Assembly (NCBI GenBank): GCA_045541915.1
Contig: JAZQJZ010000007.1
Location: forward strand, 110,190-174,189
Source: RGIG5579 sp045541915
GTDB taxonomy: Bacteria > Bacillota > Clostridia > Oscillospirales > SIG627
Direction of reading: 5' to 3'
DNA length: 64,000 nucleotides
The stretch's first letter is position 1. Each line of letters opens with the position of its first letter. Below the pieces are notes generated by a model. That model did no database searches, had not been told where the DNA came from, and was given only the letters and a program-made list of their open reading frames with translations. The translations under genes were made by a program, and so were the position numbers. Below, piece by piece: positions 8,001-17,144 of this stretch.

Positions 8001-9017
8001 TCATTCCTCCTTATGGTTCAGTCTCTCACGCAAAATCTCACTTCTGCGAATGTCCCGGAGCTCCTCATCCCGAAGGGTGATATTCTGAAGCAGCATAGGC
8101 GCCGGCATCAATTCCACAAACAAGCGGTCCAGCTCTTCCATTCCCTGAGCCTCCGCAAGGCCGGCCTCTTTTCCGAAGCGAACCTGGGAATACAGGGAAA
8201 TAAATTCTCCGTAGGACATCTTTTTGGCAAACTTCAGCGTTCCCGCTGCCCGGGAAACCCGATCCTCCAAGGCGATCCGATCCCGCTCCAGCATTGCCTG
8301 TTTTCCTTTTTTCTCCATTTCCTCCACCTGCTCGATCACCTTTTCAAAGGTGTTGACGATCTCCAGAGGACTTTTTTCCCGGCTGGTCTGATTGGAGATC
8401 TGGTAAATGCTGCCGCTTTCCCGGCTTCCCTCTCCAAAAACACCTCTCACGGTAAATCCGGCGTTGTTTAAATTCTGGATCAGCCTTGGCATGGCGCCGG
8501 AGGAGGTGATGGCCGGCAGATGGATCATCACCGAAATGCGCATGGCCGCACCTAAATTGGTAGGACAAGAGGTAAGGTATCCCAAGCCGTCCCGATAGGC
8601 GAGGGGAAGCTTTTCTTCTCCCAGCTTTGCCCATTCCACCGCCTTTTCAAAGGCAGAGAGAATTTTCTTTCCTGACTGGATCACCTGAAGACGGATATGA
8701 TCCTCCTCGTTGATCATAAGGCTGACCTCTCCGTCCTCCGACAAAAGAAGTCCGCAGCCTCCCCCTTTCTTTGCAAGGGCAGCACTGGCAAGACGGGTCT
8801 GAACATACGCCTCCTTCACCGTCTGGTCCACATCCCCAAAGGAAATAGCCAGGGGCTTTTTTTCCTGATAGGCGCTCTTGATCCGGGAGAAGACCTCCTC
8901 TTTTTGTTCCCGGGTCAAAAGAGCGGGAAAGGGAGTATTTTCCAGGTTCCGCGCAAAACGGACCCGGGTGGAAAGCACCGGGGAGGTGCCATCGGTTCTT
9001 TTCTCATACCAATACAT
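8001..9017 (-). CDS. mcsB: Protein arginine kinase McsB
   Basis: A 338-residue member of the phosphagen kinase family that phosphorylates arginine in proteins, marking them for ClpCP and inactivating CtsR. Visible signatures are STRVRFARNL near the N terminus, SCPTNLGAAMR (the conserved Cys loop) and the C-terminal RRSEILRERL tail. Length fits the family. It starts one base inside the mcsA stop (TAATG), so translation is coupled, and its partner/activator McsA is directly upstream. Confidence 0.96.
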   Translation of the reverse strand: MYWYEKRTDGTSPVLSTRVRFARNLENTPFPALLTREQKEEVFSRIKSAYQEKKPLAISFGDVDQTVKEAYVQTRLASAALAKKGGGCGLLLSEDGEVSLMINEEDHIRLQVIQSGKKILSAFEKAVEWAKLGEEKLPLAYRDGLGYLTSCPTNLGAAMRISVMIHLPAITSSGAMPRLIQNLNNAGFTVRGVFGEGSRESGSIYQISNQTSREKSPLEIVNTFEKVIEQVEEMEKKGKQAMLERDRIALEDRVSRAAGTLKFAKKMSYGEFISLYSQVRFGKEAGLAEAQGMEELDRLFVELMPAPMLLQNITLRDEELRDIRRSEILRERLNHKEE

Positions 9018-9532
9018 TATTTTCCCTCCTTTTCCCGAATCTCATCCCGAAGACGGGCGGCTTCTTCATAGTTTTCAGTTTCCAGCGCCGCTTTCAGCTT
9101 CTCACGCAAAGAAGCGATCTGATCCAAAGCCGGCTCTGTCTCTTTCATTTTTTCTTTTTTGGGCAAAGTCTCCTTGGCTTTTTCCGAAAGTCGGCCGGCT
9201 CGGTACCCGTTCCCCACAAAAGGGGTCAGATCCAGCTTCCCGGAAAAGGCATCGTAGCAAGCACTGCAGCCAAAAACTCCGTTTTTTCTCACCGAGGAAA
9301 GAGTGGCACCGCAAAGAGGGCATTTTTCCATTTGCTCCGCGGGAAAGGATGCGGTCTGGGAAAACAGGGGAAAGGAGCCAAACAGATCCTCGTGAAAAAG
9401 GCTCTCCTTCTGTCCTATTTTGCCGGCGCAGTGAGCGCAAAGGTTAAGTTCCCTTTTGACACCGTTTTTCACTTCCTTATAATGCACAGTAGCAGGATTT
9501 TTGCCACAGCTTTCACACAAGATCATTTTCAT
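9017..9532 (-). CDS. mcsA: McsA, zinc-binding activator of McsB
   Basis: A 171-residue protein with four CxxC motifs: CESC and CAHC in the first half, CPLC and CSAC in the second, giving two zinc sites, followed by a C-terminal UVR motif (~residues 130-165, LREKLKAALETENYEEAARL). McsA activates the arginine kinase McsB and links it to ClpC. The start overlaps the ctsR stop by 4 bases. Length is typical. Confidence 0.95.
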   Translation of the reverse strand: MKMILCESCGKNPATVHYKEVKNGVKRELNLCAHCAGKIGQKESLFHEDLFGSFPLFSQTASFPAEQMEKCPLCGATLSSVRKNGVFGCSACYDAFSGKLDLTPFVGNGYRAGRLSEKAKETLPKKEKMKETEPALDQIASLREKLKAALETENYEEAARLRDEIREKEGK

Positions 9533-9999
9533 TTTTCTCTCTCCTTTTCTGCTAAAATTTCCAGAATGGCATGGCGGAAAATGCTGGCGCGGACAATGTC
9601 TCTTCCTCCCCGTTCCACCGGGGAAAGCGCTCGGTCCGAAAGAGAGGAAAGGAGAATTTTTGCTTCCCGTTCCTCCAGGATTCCGGCAGAGATTAATTCA
9701 CTCAAAAACATTCTGGCGCTTTCAAAATCAATGGAATCCTTGATGGCGTGGTAAAAACGCAGCAGGTATTCGTTTTTGTTCATGGGCACCTTCCGGATGC
9801 GGATGAATCCTCCGCCTCCCCGACGGCTTTCCACCAGATATCCCCTTTCCGGAGTAAAGCGAGAGGTGATCACATAGTTGATCTGACTGGGAACACATCC
9901 CATTCGCTCTGCAAATTCATTGCGCACAATGGAAAGCTCCCCTCCGGCCTCCTCCAGCATTTCTTCCAATAAATAAGCAATTCTTTGAGATAAGATCAT
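9529..9999 (-). CDS. ctsR: Transcriptional repressor CtsR
   Basis: A 156-residue class III heat-shock repressor. The N-terminal winged helix contains the characteristic CVPSQINYVI and RRGGGGFIRI (glycine-rich wing) segments that read CtsR boxes; the C-terminal part dimerises and is the McsB contact. First gene of ctsR-mcsA-mcsB-clpC. Two matching operators flank its promoter (10025-10041 and 10080-10096), so the operon is autoregulated and heat-inducible. Confidence 0.96.
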   Translation of the reverse strand: MILSQRIAYLLEEMLEEAGGELSIVRNEFAERMGCVPSQINYVITSRFTPERGYLVESRRGGGGFIRIRKVPMNKNEYLLRFYHAIKDSIDFESARMFLSELISAGILEEREAKILLSSLSDRALSPVERGGRDIVRASIFRHAILEILAEKEREK

Positions 10000-10024
10000 G
10001 GGACTCCTCCAAGCGAAATTCGAC

Positions 10025-10096
10025 TTTGACTTTCTTTGACTTTCTGATTTTATTATACCCCATTTATCTTATTTGTCAAGGTCAAAAAAGGTCAAA
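10025..10096 (-). promoter_or_regulatory. ctsR operon promoter with two CtsR boxes
   Basis: Minus-strand promoter TTGACA (10074-10079), 16-base spacer, TATAAT (10052-10057). Box 1 at 10080-10096 reads GGTCAAA-AAA-GGTCAAA on the plus strand, directly upstream of and touching the -35. Box 2 at 10025-10041 reads AGTCAAA-GAA-AGTCAAA on the minus strand, just after the start of transcription. Both fit the RGTCAAA-NAN-RGTCAAA tandem heptamer known for CtsR. They are in opposite orientation and would clamp the promoter. Confidence 0.93.
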
Positions 10097-10181
10097 TTTT
10101 GATTGATTTTTTTCAAAATACACCATTTTTTTCTTTCTTTTTTCAAAATTCTCAACCTGGCTCATTTTTTTGCCGTTTTTG

Positions 10182-10210
10182 TTGCATTTTTAAGGGTCGG
10201 GTGGTAAAAT
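10182..10210 (+). promoter_or_regulatory. Promoter of trmB
   Basis: TTGCAT (10182-10187), 17-base spacer, TAAAAT (10205-10210), 39 bases before the trmB ATG at 10250. Confidence 0.6.
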
Positions 10211-10249
10211 AAAGTGAAAATTGATGGGACAAACAAAGGAAAAAACACC

Positions 10250-10912
10250 ATGAGAATGAGAAAAAAGAAACATACCGAAGAGCGCCTGGCAGCTTGTGCC
10301 TCCATTCAGATCACCGATCCGGAGAAACACAAGGGCTCCTGGAGAAGCCTTTTTTCCAAAGAAGGAAAACCGGTTTCGGACAACGCTACCTTGGAGCTGG
10401 AGATCGGCTGCGGCAAGGGCGCCTTCATTCTGGAATTGGCAAAGCGCCGCCCCGATACTCTGTTTGTAGCCGTGGAATACTGCCGCGAGGCTATGCTTCT
10501 GGCGGTGGAAAAAGTATTCCGGGAAGGTCTTGAAAACGTCTTGTTTCTCTGTGCCGATGCCGCCAAGCTTGGCGACTATTTTGCCCCCGGCGAGGTGGAT
10601 CGGATCTACTTGAATTTCTCCGATCCCTGGCCCAAGGCGCGGCACGCCAAGCGTCGCCTGACCTCTCCCTCGTTTCTTTCTGTTTACCGGGAGATTCTGG
10701 CAGACGGGGGCTGCATCCGTCAAAAAACGGACAATGTTCTCCTCTTTGATTTTTCCTTGGAATCCTATGCCCAGTGCGGCTGGCGGGTGGAGGATGTTTG
10801 CCGGGATCTTCACGCCTCCGAGGAGGCATCTGATAACATTCTCACCGAATACGAGATTAATTTCTCCGGAAAGGGACTGACGATCAATGCCGTCACCGCA
10901 TACAAAGAATGA
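10250..10912 (+). CDS. trmB: tRNA (guanine-N7-)-methyltransferase TrmB
   Basis: A 220-residue class I SAM-dependent methyltransferase that makes m7G46 in tRNA. It shows the SAM-binding LEIGCGKGAF motif and the family signature NFSDPWPKARHAKRRL. The N-terminal MRMRKKKHTEERL start is usual for the family; the ATG at 10250 lies 9 bases after AAAGGA, while an in-frame GTG at 10214 has no site. It overlaps the next gene by 4 bases (ATGA), so the two are co-translated. Confidence 0.93.
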   Translation: MRMRKKKHTEERLAACASIQITDPEKHKGSWRSLFSKEGKPVSDNATLELEIGCGKGAFILELAKRRPDTLFVAVEYCREAMLLAVEKVFREGLENVLFLCADAAKLGDYFAPGEVDRIYLNFSDPWPKARHAKRRLTSPSFLSVYREILADGGCIRQKTDNVLLFDFSLESYAQCGWRVEDVCRDLHASEEASDNILTEYEINFSGKGLTINAVTAYKE

Positions 10913-11847
10913 AGCTGTTTGAGATCAACCGGAACGATGCGGGACAAAGGGTGGATAAATTTGTTTTGAAGGTCACCTCATCCCTCCCCCATTCCCTTCT
11001 TTATAAAGCCATTCGCACCAAAAAAATCAAGGTAAACCGAAAGCGCTGCGAGCCGGGACAGATCCTGGCAGAGGGAGATACAGTTCAGCTGTTTCTCGCG
11101 CCCGATTTCTTTGCGGAAAGCGAAGAGGCCTGGAAAAGCCTGCCCCCTCAGGTGCAGGTGGTGTATGAAGACCAAAATCTTCTTGTGTGCCATAAGCCCA
11201 CAGGCCTTTCCTGTCACAGCGACCAGACCCAGAAAAGCGGTACCCTGATCGATCATATCAAAGCATACCTTTATCAAAAGGGCGAATTTTGTCCGGAATC
11301 AGAACATTCCTTTGCGCCGGCGCTTTGTAACCGAATTGACCGGAACACCTCCGGCCTTGTGATCTGCGCCAAATGCGCCGAAGCCCTACGGGAAATGAAC
11401 GAAATGATCCGTCTTCGCCGGGTGGAAAAGCGCTATCTTGCCTGGATTCTGGGAAAATGGGATCGGGAAAGCCTTGTCACGGTATATTTGAAAAAGAATC
11501 CGGAAGAAAACCGGGTGAGCGTCTCCCCCAGACCCCTGCCGGATCACCTCACTGCCATCACCGAATTTCACCCTGTCTTTTTTGACGAAGAAAAAAATCG
11601 GGAATTAGTAGAAATTTTGCTCCATACAGGCAGAACCCATCAGATCCGCGCCACTGCGGCCTTTTTCGGCCACCCCTTGGTGGGCGACTCCAAATACGGA
11701 AAGGATCGCTCCGATCCGGACTTTCCCCATCAGGCGCTGAAGGCAGAAAGTCTTACCTTCCATCCGGAAGAGCACTCCCCTCTTTTTTACCTTGACGGGG
11801 TCACTCTCCAGGCGCCGAAGGACCCTCTTTTTTGCCCCAAAAAATAA
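10909..11847 (+). CDS. RluA-family pseudouridine synthase
   Basis: A 312-residue RNA pseudouridine synthase. An S4 RNA-binding domain occupies about residues 10-75 (GQRVDKFVLK to GDTVQLF), and the catalytic domain has CNRIDRNTSGLV with the nucleophilic Asp and a later TGRTHQIR motif. These features fit RluD/RluC-type enzymes that modify 23S rRNA, but the exact target position cannot be read. Translationally coupled to trmB, forming an RNA-modification operon. Confidence 0.88.
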   Translation: MKLFEINRNDAGQRVDKFVLKVTSSLPHSLLYKAIRTKKIKVNRKRCEPGQILAEGDTVQLFLAPDFFAESEEAWKSLPPQVQVVYEDQNLLVCHKPTGLSCHSDQTQKSGTLIDHIKAYLYQKGEFCPESEHSFAPALCNRIDRNTSGLVICAKCAEALREMNEMIRLRRVEKRYLAWILGKWDRESLVTVYLKKNPEENRVSVSPRPLPDHLTAITEFHPVFFDEEKNRELVEILLHTGRTHQIRATAAFFGHPLVGDSKYGKDRSDPDFPHQALKAESLTFHPEEHSPLFYLDGVTLQAPKDPLFCPKK

Positions 11848-11862
11848 ATTTTTTCAAAAAAG

Positions 11863-11974
11863 TTATCCACAGCTTCCCTTCGGAAAAACTGTGGATAACT
11901 CTGTGTGTTGTGGGGAAAAACCAAGGAAATACGCTGTTTTTTTGGGGATAACGTCCCTTTTGACCTGTGGATAA
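11863..11974. other. Cluster of DnaA boxes upstream of dnaG
   Basis: Three perfect consensus DnaA boxes TTATCCACA: one on the plus strand (11863-11871) and two on the minus strand (11890-11898, 11966-11974). A fourth site with one mismatch is at 11943-11951 (TGGGGATAA). The first two form a 12-bp inverted repeat (11861-11872 with 11889-11900). An AT-rich stretch precedes them (~11838-11860). This could regulate dnaG-rpoD by DnaA, titrate DnaA, or be part of an origin region. Confidence 0.75.
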
Positions 11975-12122
11975 CTCCGCTTTTCACCCATTTCCACATT
12001 TATCCTTTTCCCCAAAAGCATTTTTTTCATTGGGCGAGAGAAGGATTTTTTTCGCGAAAAAAAGTGAATTTTCAAATGGAAGCGTATATAGAGTAGAAGA
12101 GAAAAAGAAAGGAGGCATTTGT

Positions 12123-13937
12123 GTGCGAATTCCCGAAAGCTTTATCCAGGAAGTGGTTCTTCGAAACCCTTTGGAAGAGATCGTTGCCCAGTACACCACA
12201 CTGAAACGGGCCGGAAGCAATATGGTTTGCTGTTGCCCCTTTCACAATGAAAAGACCCCCTCCTTCACCCTCTATTCCAACCCCAGTCATTATTATTGTT
12301 ACGGTTGCGGCGCCGGCGGAGATGTGATCACCTTCGTGCGGCAAATGGAAAATTTGGATTACGTGGCCGCAGTGGAATTTTTGGCAAACCGTGCCGGCCT
12401 GACCGTGCCTGTCACCAACAGCTATGAAAAACGGGTGGATAAAAAGCGCTACTACGAAATGAATGCCGAGGCCGCCAGGTTCTGGCATCATTATCTTCTT
12501 TCTCCCCAAGGAAAAGAGGGCTTGGACTACCTTCTGCAGCGCGGCCTTTCCCTTCCCATCATCAAGCGATTTGGCTTGGGATACGCTCCCAACAGCTGGG
12601 ATGCCCTCTCCCGTCATCTGGCCGGGAAAGGATACCGACCGGAGGAGATCAAGGAAGCCTTTTTGGGCAGCATCGGAAAAAACGGAAAGCCCTATGACTA
12701 TTTCCGGGGAAGAGCTATGTTCCCCATTATCGACGTTTCCGGCAATGTGGTGGCCTTCAGCGGCCGCCAGGTGGCTCCCATGAAAGAGGGCGACCGGAAG
12801 TATTTCAATACCAACGATACCCCCGTATTCAAAAAAAGCCGCACGGTTTTTGCTCTGAACATTGCCAAAAACAGTCCCGAAAAGGAATTGATCCTTTGCG
12901 AGGGCAATATGGACGCCGTCTCTCTTCACGCCCACGGTATTTCCAATGCAGTGGCTTCTCTTGGCACTGCGCTGACTCAGGATCAGTGCCGCCTTCTTGC
13001 CCGATATACCGACCGGGTGAGCATTTGCTATGACGCAGACGAGGCCGGAAAACGGGCCACCGCAAAGGCCATCCGCCTTTTGCAGGAGGCAGGCATTCGG
13101 GTGCGGGTCATTTCCCTTTCCGGAAAAACAAAGGACGGCATGGAAGTAAAGGACCCGGACGATTTCATCCGGAATTTCGGCAAGGGTGCCTTCGAAAAAT
13201 TCGCCAAGGAGGCCCCCGGTGCCATTGAATATATGTTCTCCAGCCTGAGAAGCCGGCACGAATTGGATACCATGGACGGCAAAAACGCCTTCATCAAGGA
13301 CTGCATTGAACTGATGAGTCAGATTCCCAGTCAAGTGGAACGGGAACTTTATATCAGCCGCATTTCCGAGGTTACCGGCGTTCCCGGCGAGATCATCCGG
13401 GTTCAGTCAGAGAAAAAAGTATTCCGCGAGGCAAAAAAAGAGCAAACGGAGCACTTGAATCAGGAATTAAGAAAGGCTCAGGGATTGGGCAACCGGATCA
13501 ATCCGGACAAAGCAAAATTTCTCTCCAGTGCCGCCAAGGAAGAAAATATTCTGGGCATTCTCCTGCTGCGTCAGGAATACCTGCTGGATCAGAAGATCCG
13601 CCCAAAGCTGACCCCCGACATTTTCAACTGCGAGTTTTGCCGAAAGGTGCTCCTCTCCCTTTTGAAGCAAACAGCAGAGGGAGAAGTGTTCTCCTTTTCT
13701 TCTCTCAACGAAGAATTCACCCCCCAGGAGGTGGGAGAATTGGAGGGAATGAAGAAAAAGCGTGAGGCGCTGGGCAACAATTCCACCTCAGTTCTTCTGG
13801 AACTGATCGACCGCTTGGCCGAGGAACAGAAAAAGAAAGAAATTAAAAACGAACCGCTTTCCGCCGCTTGGCTGGAAAAACTAAAAGCGGAGAAAGCAAG
13901 GAAGGATGAATCTCATGACAAAAAGAAAAAATGCTGA
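12123..13937 (+). CDS. dnaG: DNA primase DnaG
   Basis: A 604-residue replicative primase that lays RNA primers for Okazaki fragments. Domains in order: CHC2 zinc finger (CPFH...CYGCGAGG, ~residues 38-65), RNA polymerase basic core, TOPRIM domain with LCEGNMDAV and CYDADEAGK, and a C-terminal helicase-interaction region. The start is a GTG at 12123 placed 7 bases after AAAGGAGG; an extended frame from 11967 runs through the DnaA boxes and is not a real N terminus. Overlaps rpoD, as in the classical macromolecular synthesis operon. Confidence 0.95.
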   Translation: MRIPESFIQEVVLRNPLEEIVAQYTTLKRAGSNMVCCCPFHNEKTPSFTLYSNPSHYYCYGCGAGGDVITFVRQMENLDYVAAVEFLANRAGLTVPVTNSYEKRVDKKRYYEMNAEAARFWHHYLLSPQGKEGLDYLLQRGLSLPIIKRFGLGYAPNSWDALSRHLAGKGYRPEEIKEAFLGSIGKNGKPYDYFRGRAMFPIIDVSGNVVAFSGRQVAPMKEGDRKYFNTNDTPVFKKSRTVFALNIAKNSPEKELILCEGNMDAVSLHAHGISNAVASLGTALTQDQCRLLARYTDRVSICYDADEAGKRATAKAIRLLQEAGIRVRVISLSGKTKDGMEVKDPDDFIRNFGKGAFEKFAKEAPGAIEYMFSSLRSRHELDTMDGKNAFIKDCIELMSQIPSQVERELYISRISEVTGVPGEIIRVQSEKKVFREAKKEQTEHLNQELRKAQGLGNRINPDKAKFLSSAAKEENILGILLLRQEYLLDQKIRPKLTPDIFNCEFCRKVLLSLLKQTAEGEVFSFSSLNEEFTPQEVGELEGMKKKREALGNNSTSVLLELIDRLAEEQKKKEIKNEPLSAAWLEKLKAEKARKDESHDKKKKC

Positions 13938-15081
13938 AAAAGAGATCGCAAAGGAAGAGCTGTCTCCCGAGCTGAAGCTGAAAAAGGCCTTTGACGCCAT
14001 CATTGAAAAGGGCAAGCAAAAAGGCAGCCTTTCCAATTCCGAAATTATGACCATGCTGGACGATGTGGAGTATGAATCCGATCAGCTGGAAAAGCTCTAT
14101 GACGTTCTGGAAGCCAGCGGCGTGGATATTTCCTCCTTTATGGACGCACCCGATCTGGAGGAATTGAAGGCTGAGGAGGAAGTGGAAACTCTGGAAACCA
14201 GCCAGGATATGGAGCAGATGCTCCAGGGCGAAGGCCTTGCGCTGGAGGACCACGTAAGAATGTACTTAAAGGAGATCGGCAAGGTGCCTCTTCTTTCCGG
14301 TGAAGAGGAGCTTCAGCTGGCCCAGATCATGATCGAAGGCGAAACCGAAGCCGCCAGAGAAAACGCCAAGCAAAAGCTGGTGGAGGCAAACTTGAGACTG
14401 GTGGTCAGCATTGCCAAGCGCTATGTGGGCAGAGGTATGTTCTTCCTGGATCTGATCCAGGAAGGAAATCTGGGTCTGATGAAGGCAGTGGAAAAATTCG
14501 ACTATAACAAGGGCTTTAAGTTTTCCACCTACGCCACCTGGTGGATCCGCCAGGCCATCACCCGTGCCATTGCAGACCAGGCCAGAACCATCCGTATCCC
14601 CGTACATATGGTGGAAACCATCAACAAGGTTCTGCGCGTATCCCGTCAGCTTCTCCAGGAATTGGGTCACGAGGCCAGCGCAGAGGAAATTGCCGAGGTG
14701 ATGAACATTCCCGTGGAAAAGGTCAGAGAGACCATGAAGATCGCCCAGGAGCCCGTTTCTCTGGAAACTCCCATCGGCGAGGAGGAAGACAGCCACTTGG
14801 GCGACTTCATTCCCGATGATGACGCACCCGCACCCGCAGAGGCCGCAAGCTATGCTATGCTCCGGGAGCATCTGGACGAGGTGCTTCACACCTTGACCCC
14901 CAGAGAAATGCAGGTGTTAAAGCTCCGCTTCGGCTTTGACGATGGCAGAAGCCGCACCCTGGAGGAGGTAGGCAAGGAATTTAACATCACCCGTGAACGA
15001 ATCCGTCAGATTGAGGCCAAGGCACTGCGCAAGCTCCGCCACCCCAGCCGTGCCAAGAAGCTGAAGGATTACCTGGATTAA
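13915..15081 (+). CDS. rpoD: RNA polymerase sigma factor RpoD (sigma-A)
   Basis: A primary sigma factor of 388 residues (391 if the ATG at 13906 is used). Region 1.1 lies at the N terminus, region 1.2 near DHVRMYLKEIG, region 2 with RYVGRGMFFLDLIQEGN and the -10-reading FSTYATWWIRQAI, region 3, and region 4 ending in ITRERIRQIEAKALRKL for -35 recognition. The ATG at 13915 has AAGGAAGG 9 bases upstream; at 13906 that site would be too close. It overlaps the end of dnaG by 23 bases, so both are one operon. No clear terminator follows. Confidence 0.96.
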   Translation: MTKRKNAEKEIAKEELSPELKLKKAFDAIIEKGKQKGSLSNSEIMTMLDDVEYESDQLEKLYDVLEASGVDISSFMDAPDLEELKAEEEVETLETSQDMEQMLQGEGLALEDHVRMYLKEIGKVPLLSGEEELQLAQIMIEGETEAARENAKQKLVEANLRLVVSIAKRYVGRGMFFLDLIQEGNLGLMKAVEKFDYNKGFKFSTYATWWIRQAITRAIADQARTIRIPVHMVETINKVLRVSRQLLQELGHEASAEEIAEVMNIPVEKVRETMKIAQEPVSLETPIGEEEDSHLGDFIPDDDAPAPAEAASYAMLREHLDEVLHTLTPREMQVLKLRFGFDDGRSRTLEEVGKEFNITRERIRQIEAKALRKLRHPSRAKKLKDYLD

Positions 15082-15179
15082 GATTTCTGTCACATTTGTT
15101 TCACAGACTCATTACAAATTTGGCAAGTAATACAGTTTTATTTGGTTCTTTTTAGAAATATTGACGGAGGGCATTTTAC

Positions 15180-15208
15180 TTGACACTCCGGCACTTTTCG
15201 TGTAAAAT
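15180..15208 (+). promoter_or_regulatory. Promoter of the solute-binding lipoprotein gene
   Basis: TTGACA (15180-15185), 17-base spacer, TAAAAT (15203-15208), 55 bases before the ATG at 15263. Confidence 0.8.
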
Positions 15209-15262
15209 ATAGGTAATTGGCGCAAGTGTTTGCTCCCAAAATTCCAAGGAGGATTACATCTC

Positions 15263-17056
15263 ATGACAAAAAGACTATTAAGTCTTCTGTTGGCGATCGT
15301 GATGGTGCTTTCCCTGTGCATGACCGCCTGCTCCTCTGAACCCACTAAAGAGACCGGTGAAGAAGAGGAAAACGCAGAGGAAGAAGTTCAGAGAAACAAT
15401 CTGGCATTGACCATTTATGCCATCAAGGACAAAAAAACCACGGACGAGGCTCTGGCCGCTGTGGAAGAAAAGGTCAGCAACTACTGTGTTGCAAAGTATA
15501 AGACCGCGATCGATCTTCGCTTCTTTACCGAAGAGGAGTATATGTCCGGCTTGAACGATATGTACGATAAGTTCGCTGCCCAGGCAGAAGCCGAAAAGCA
15601 GGCAGCCGCCGAAAAGGCAAAGAAGGAAAAGGAAGAAGCCGCTTATATTGCCACTCTCTCCAAGGAAGAAAAGATCAAGTATGAGCAGGAGAAGCGTCAG
15701 CAGGCAAAGGAAGAGGCTGAAGCTGCTGAAAAGGAAAAGGAAGAACAGGCCGAACTGATCGAGCAGGGCAAGGATAAGGCCGTTGTAAAAGACGTTCAGA
15801 TGGATATTCTCTTCCTACCCTCCATGAAGGATTATTACAGCCACGTAGATCAAGGACTTCTCTTCGACATCAAAAACTATCTGGGCGGTAAGTATAAGAG
15901 AATTGACGACTATGTATTCCCCTCTTATCTGACTGCTGCTACCGTAAACGGCGGCATTTTCGGTATTCCCAACAACCAGGCCATCTCCACCAACGAGACC
16001 TTCCTTCTGGTGAAAACCGACCTGGCTGAAAAGTACAATGTAAAGTTTGATTCCATCCGCTCTATCACCGATCTGGCTGATGTATATGCTCAGATCGTAG
16101 CCAACGAGCCCGGTGTTGCTCCCATCTACGGCGATTGGGATCCCGAAGGACTGGCTTACTATGAGGAAGTGGATTCCGCTCACACCATCTGTGTCTTTAC
16201 CGACACTCTTCTGGGCGGCAAATTCACCGGTATCAATGCTTACTCTGCACTGAACCCCGAAAGCTCTCAGGGCTCTGCATTTGTTGACTGGTGTGCTACC
16301 AAGGCTGAATATCGCAAAGCCGGTTACCTTTCCGATACCAACGAAAACTTCTTTGTTTCCGTAAAGGAATTGACCGAGGAAGAAAAGGCCGCTTGGGAAG
16401 CCAAGGGTTATACCCCCGTCCTTTATAAGGGCGCTGACTTCAATACCAAAGCCGCTTTGGATACCGGTCTCTTCTGCATCAGCAAGCACTGCGCACAGCC
16501 GGAAAGAGCCATGGAGATCCTCCAGCTGATGACCACCGACGCTGAGCTGCACAATCTGCTCACCTTCGGTATCGAGGATGTTCACTACACCCGCACCCAA
16601 GAAAACAGCAATATCATTACCATCATTGACGATTCCTACTCCATGGACTTCTTCAAGACCGGTAACGCGCTGATCGGTTACCTTCCCGATACCATGGATC
16701 CTGACTTCTTCACCAAGTCTCAGGAAAAGAACCGCAACTCCTTTATGAACCCCTTCCTTGGCTTCCGCTTTGATTGGAGCAATCCCAATATGGCAAAGTG
16801 GCTGAAGCTCTTTGAGGAATGGAAGGTTTATTACGATCCGATCTATGAGCAGCTCCGCTATGGCACCGATAATTACATGGAGCTTCTGGACGTGGCTTAC
16901 GATACCACTTATAACAACAGAGGCAAGATCTTCTCCGATTCTTACTCCAACTGGTCCAAGAACGGTGAGTTCCGCAACACCTACAAGGCTTACGTTACCA
17001 CCCTTGCTAAGCTGGACTCCCTGCTTCACTTCGACTCCTCCGTGGCAGCCGACTAA
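15263..17056 (+). CDS. Extracellular solute-binding lipoprotein with a charged coiled-coil insert
   Basis: A 597-residue lipoprotein: a hydrophobic signal sequence ends in the lipobox-like MTAC with Cys23. A Glu/Lys/Ala-rich segment (about residues 105-175) is predicted coiled coil. The remainder resembles family 1 ABC solute-binding proteins, for example the NGGIFGIPNNQAI and LTDLADVYAQI-type stretches, so binding of a sugar or oligosaccharide is likely. Start chosen at the ATG behind AAGGAGG. Codon choice is very regular, which suggests high expression. No permease or ATPase is adjacent, so it is an orphan component. Own promoter and terminator. Confidence 0.7.
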   Translation: MTKRLLSLLLAIVMVLSLCMTACSSEPTKETGEEEENAEEEVQRNNLALTIYAIKDKKTTDEALAAVEEKVSNYCVAKYKTAIDLRFFTEEEYMSGLNDMYDKFAAQAEAEKQAAAEKAKKEKEEAAYIATLSKEEKIKYEQEKRQQAKEEAEAAEKEKEEQAELIEQGKDKAVVKDVQMDILFLPSMKDYYSHVDQGLLFDIKNYLGGKYKRIDDYVFPSYLTAATVNGGIFGIPNNQAISTNETFLLVKTDLAEKYNVKFDSIRSITDLADVYAQIVANEPGVAPIYGDWDPEGLAYYEEVDSAHTICVFTDTLLGGKFTGINAYSALNPESSQGSAFVDWCATKAEYRKAGYLSDTNENFFVSVKELTEEEKAAWEAKGYTPVLYKGADFNTKAALDTGLFCISKHCAQPERAMEILQLMTTDAELHNLLTFGIEDVHYTRTQENSNIITIIDDSYSMDFFKTGNALIGYLPDTMDPDFFTKSQEKNRNSFMNPFLGFRFDWSNPNMAKWLKLFEEWKVYYDPIYEQLRYGTDNYMELLDVAYDTTYNNRGKIFSDSYSNWSKNGEFRNTYKAYVTTLAKLDSLLHFDSSVAAD

Positions 17057-17070
17057 ATCAGAATAACAAA

Positions 17071-17100
17071 AAAGACTGAGGTTTTCCCTCGGTCTTTTTT
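17071..17100 (+). terminator. Terminator after the lipoprotein gene
   Basis: AGACTGAGG / CCCTCGGTCT stem followed by T7. Confidence 0.8.
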
Positions 17101-17144
17101 TGTGCTTTCATTTTTCTTTTCTTATTCTTTTGTCACAAAAAGAG

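Noticed and set aside
11863..11900. Terminator after the pseudouridine synthase gene
   Set aside because: The 12-bp inverted repeat has no T-run after it, and both arms are exact DnaA boxes, which explains the symmetry better.
12072..13334. Minus-strand frame opposite dnaG
   Set aside because: Shadow of dnaG, no ribosome site, no motifs.
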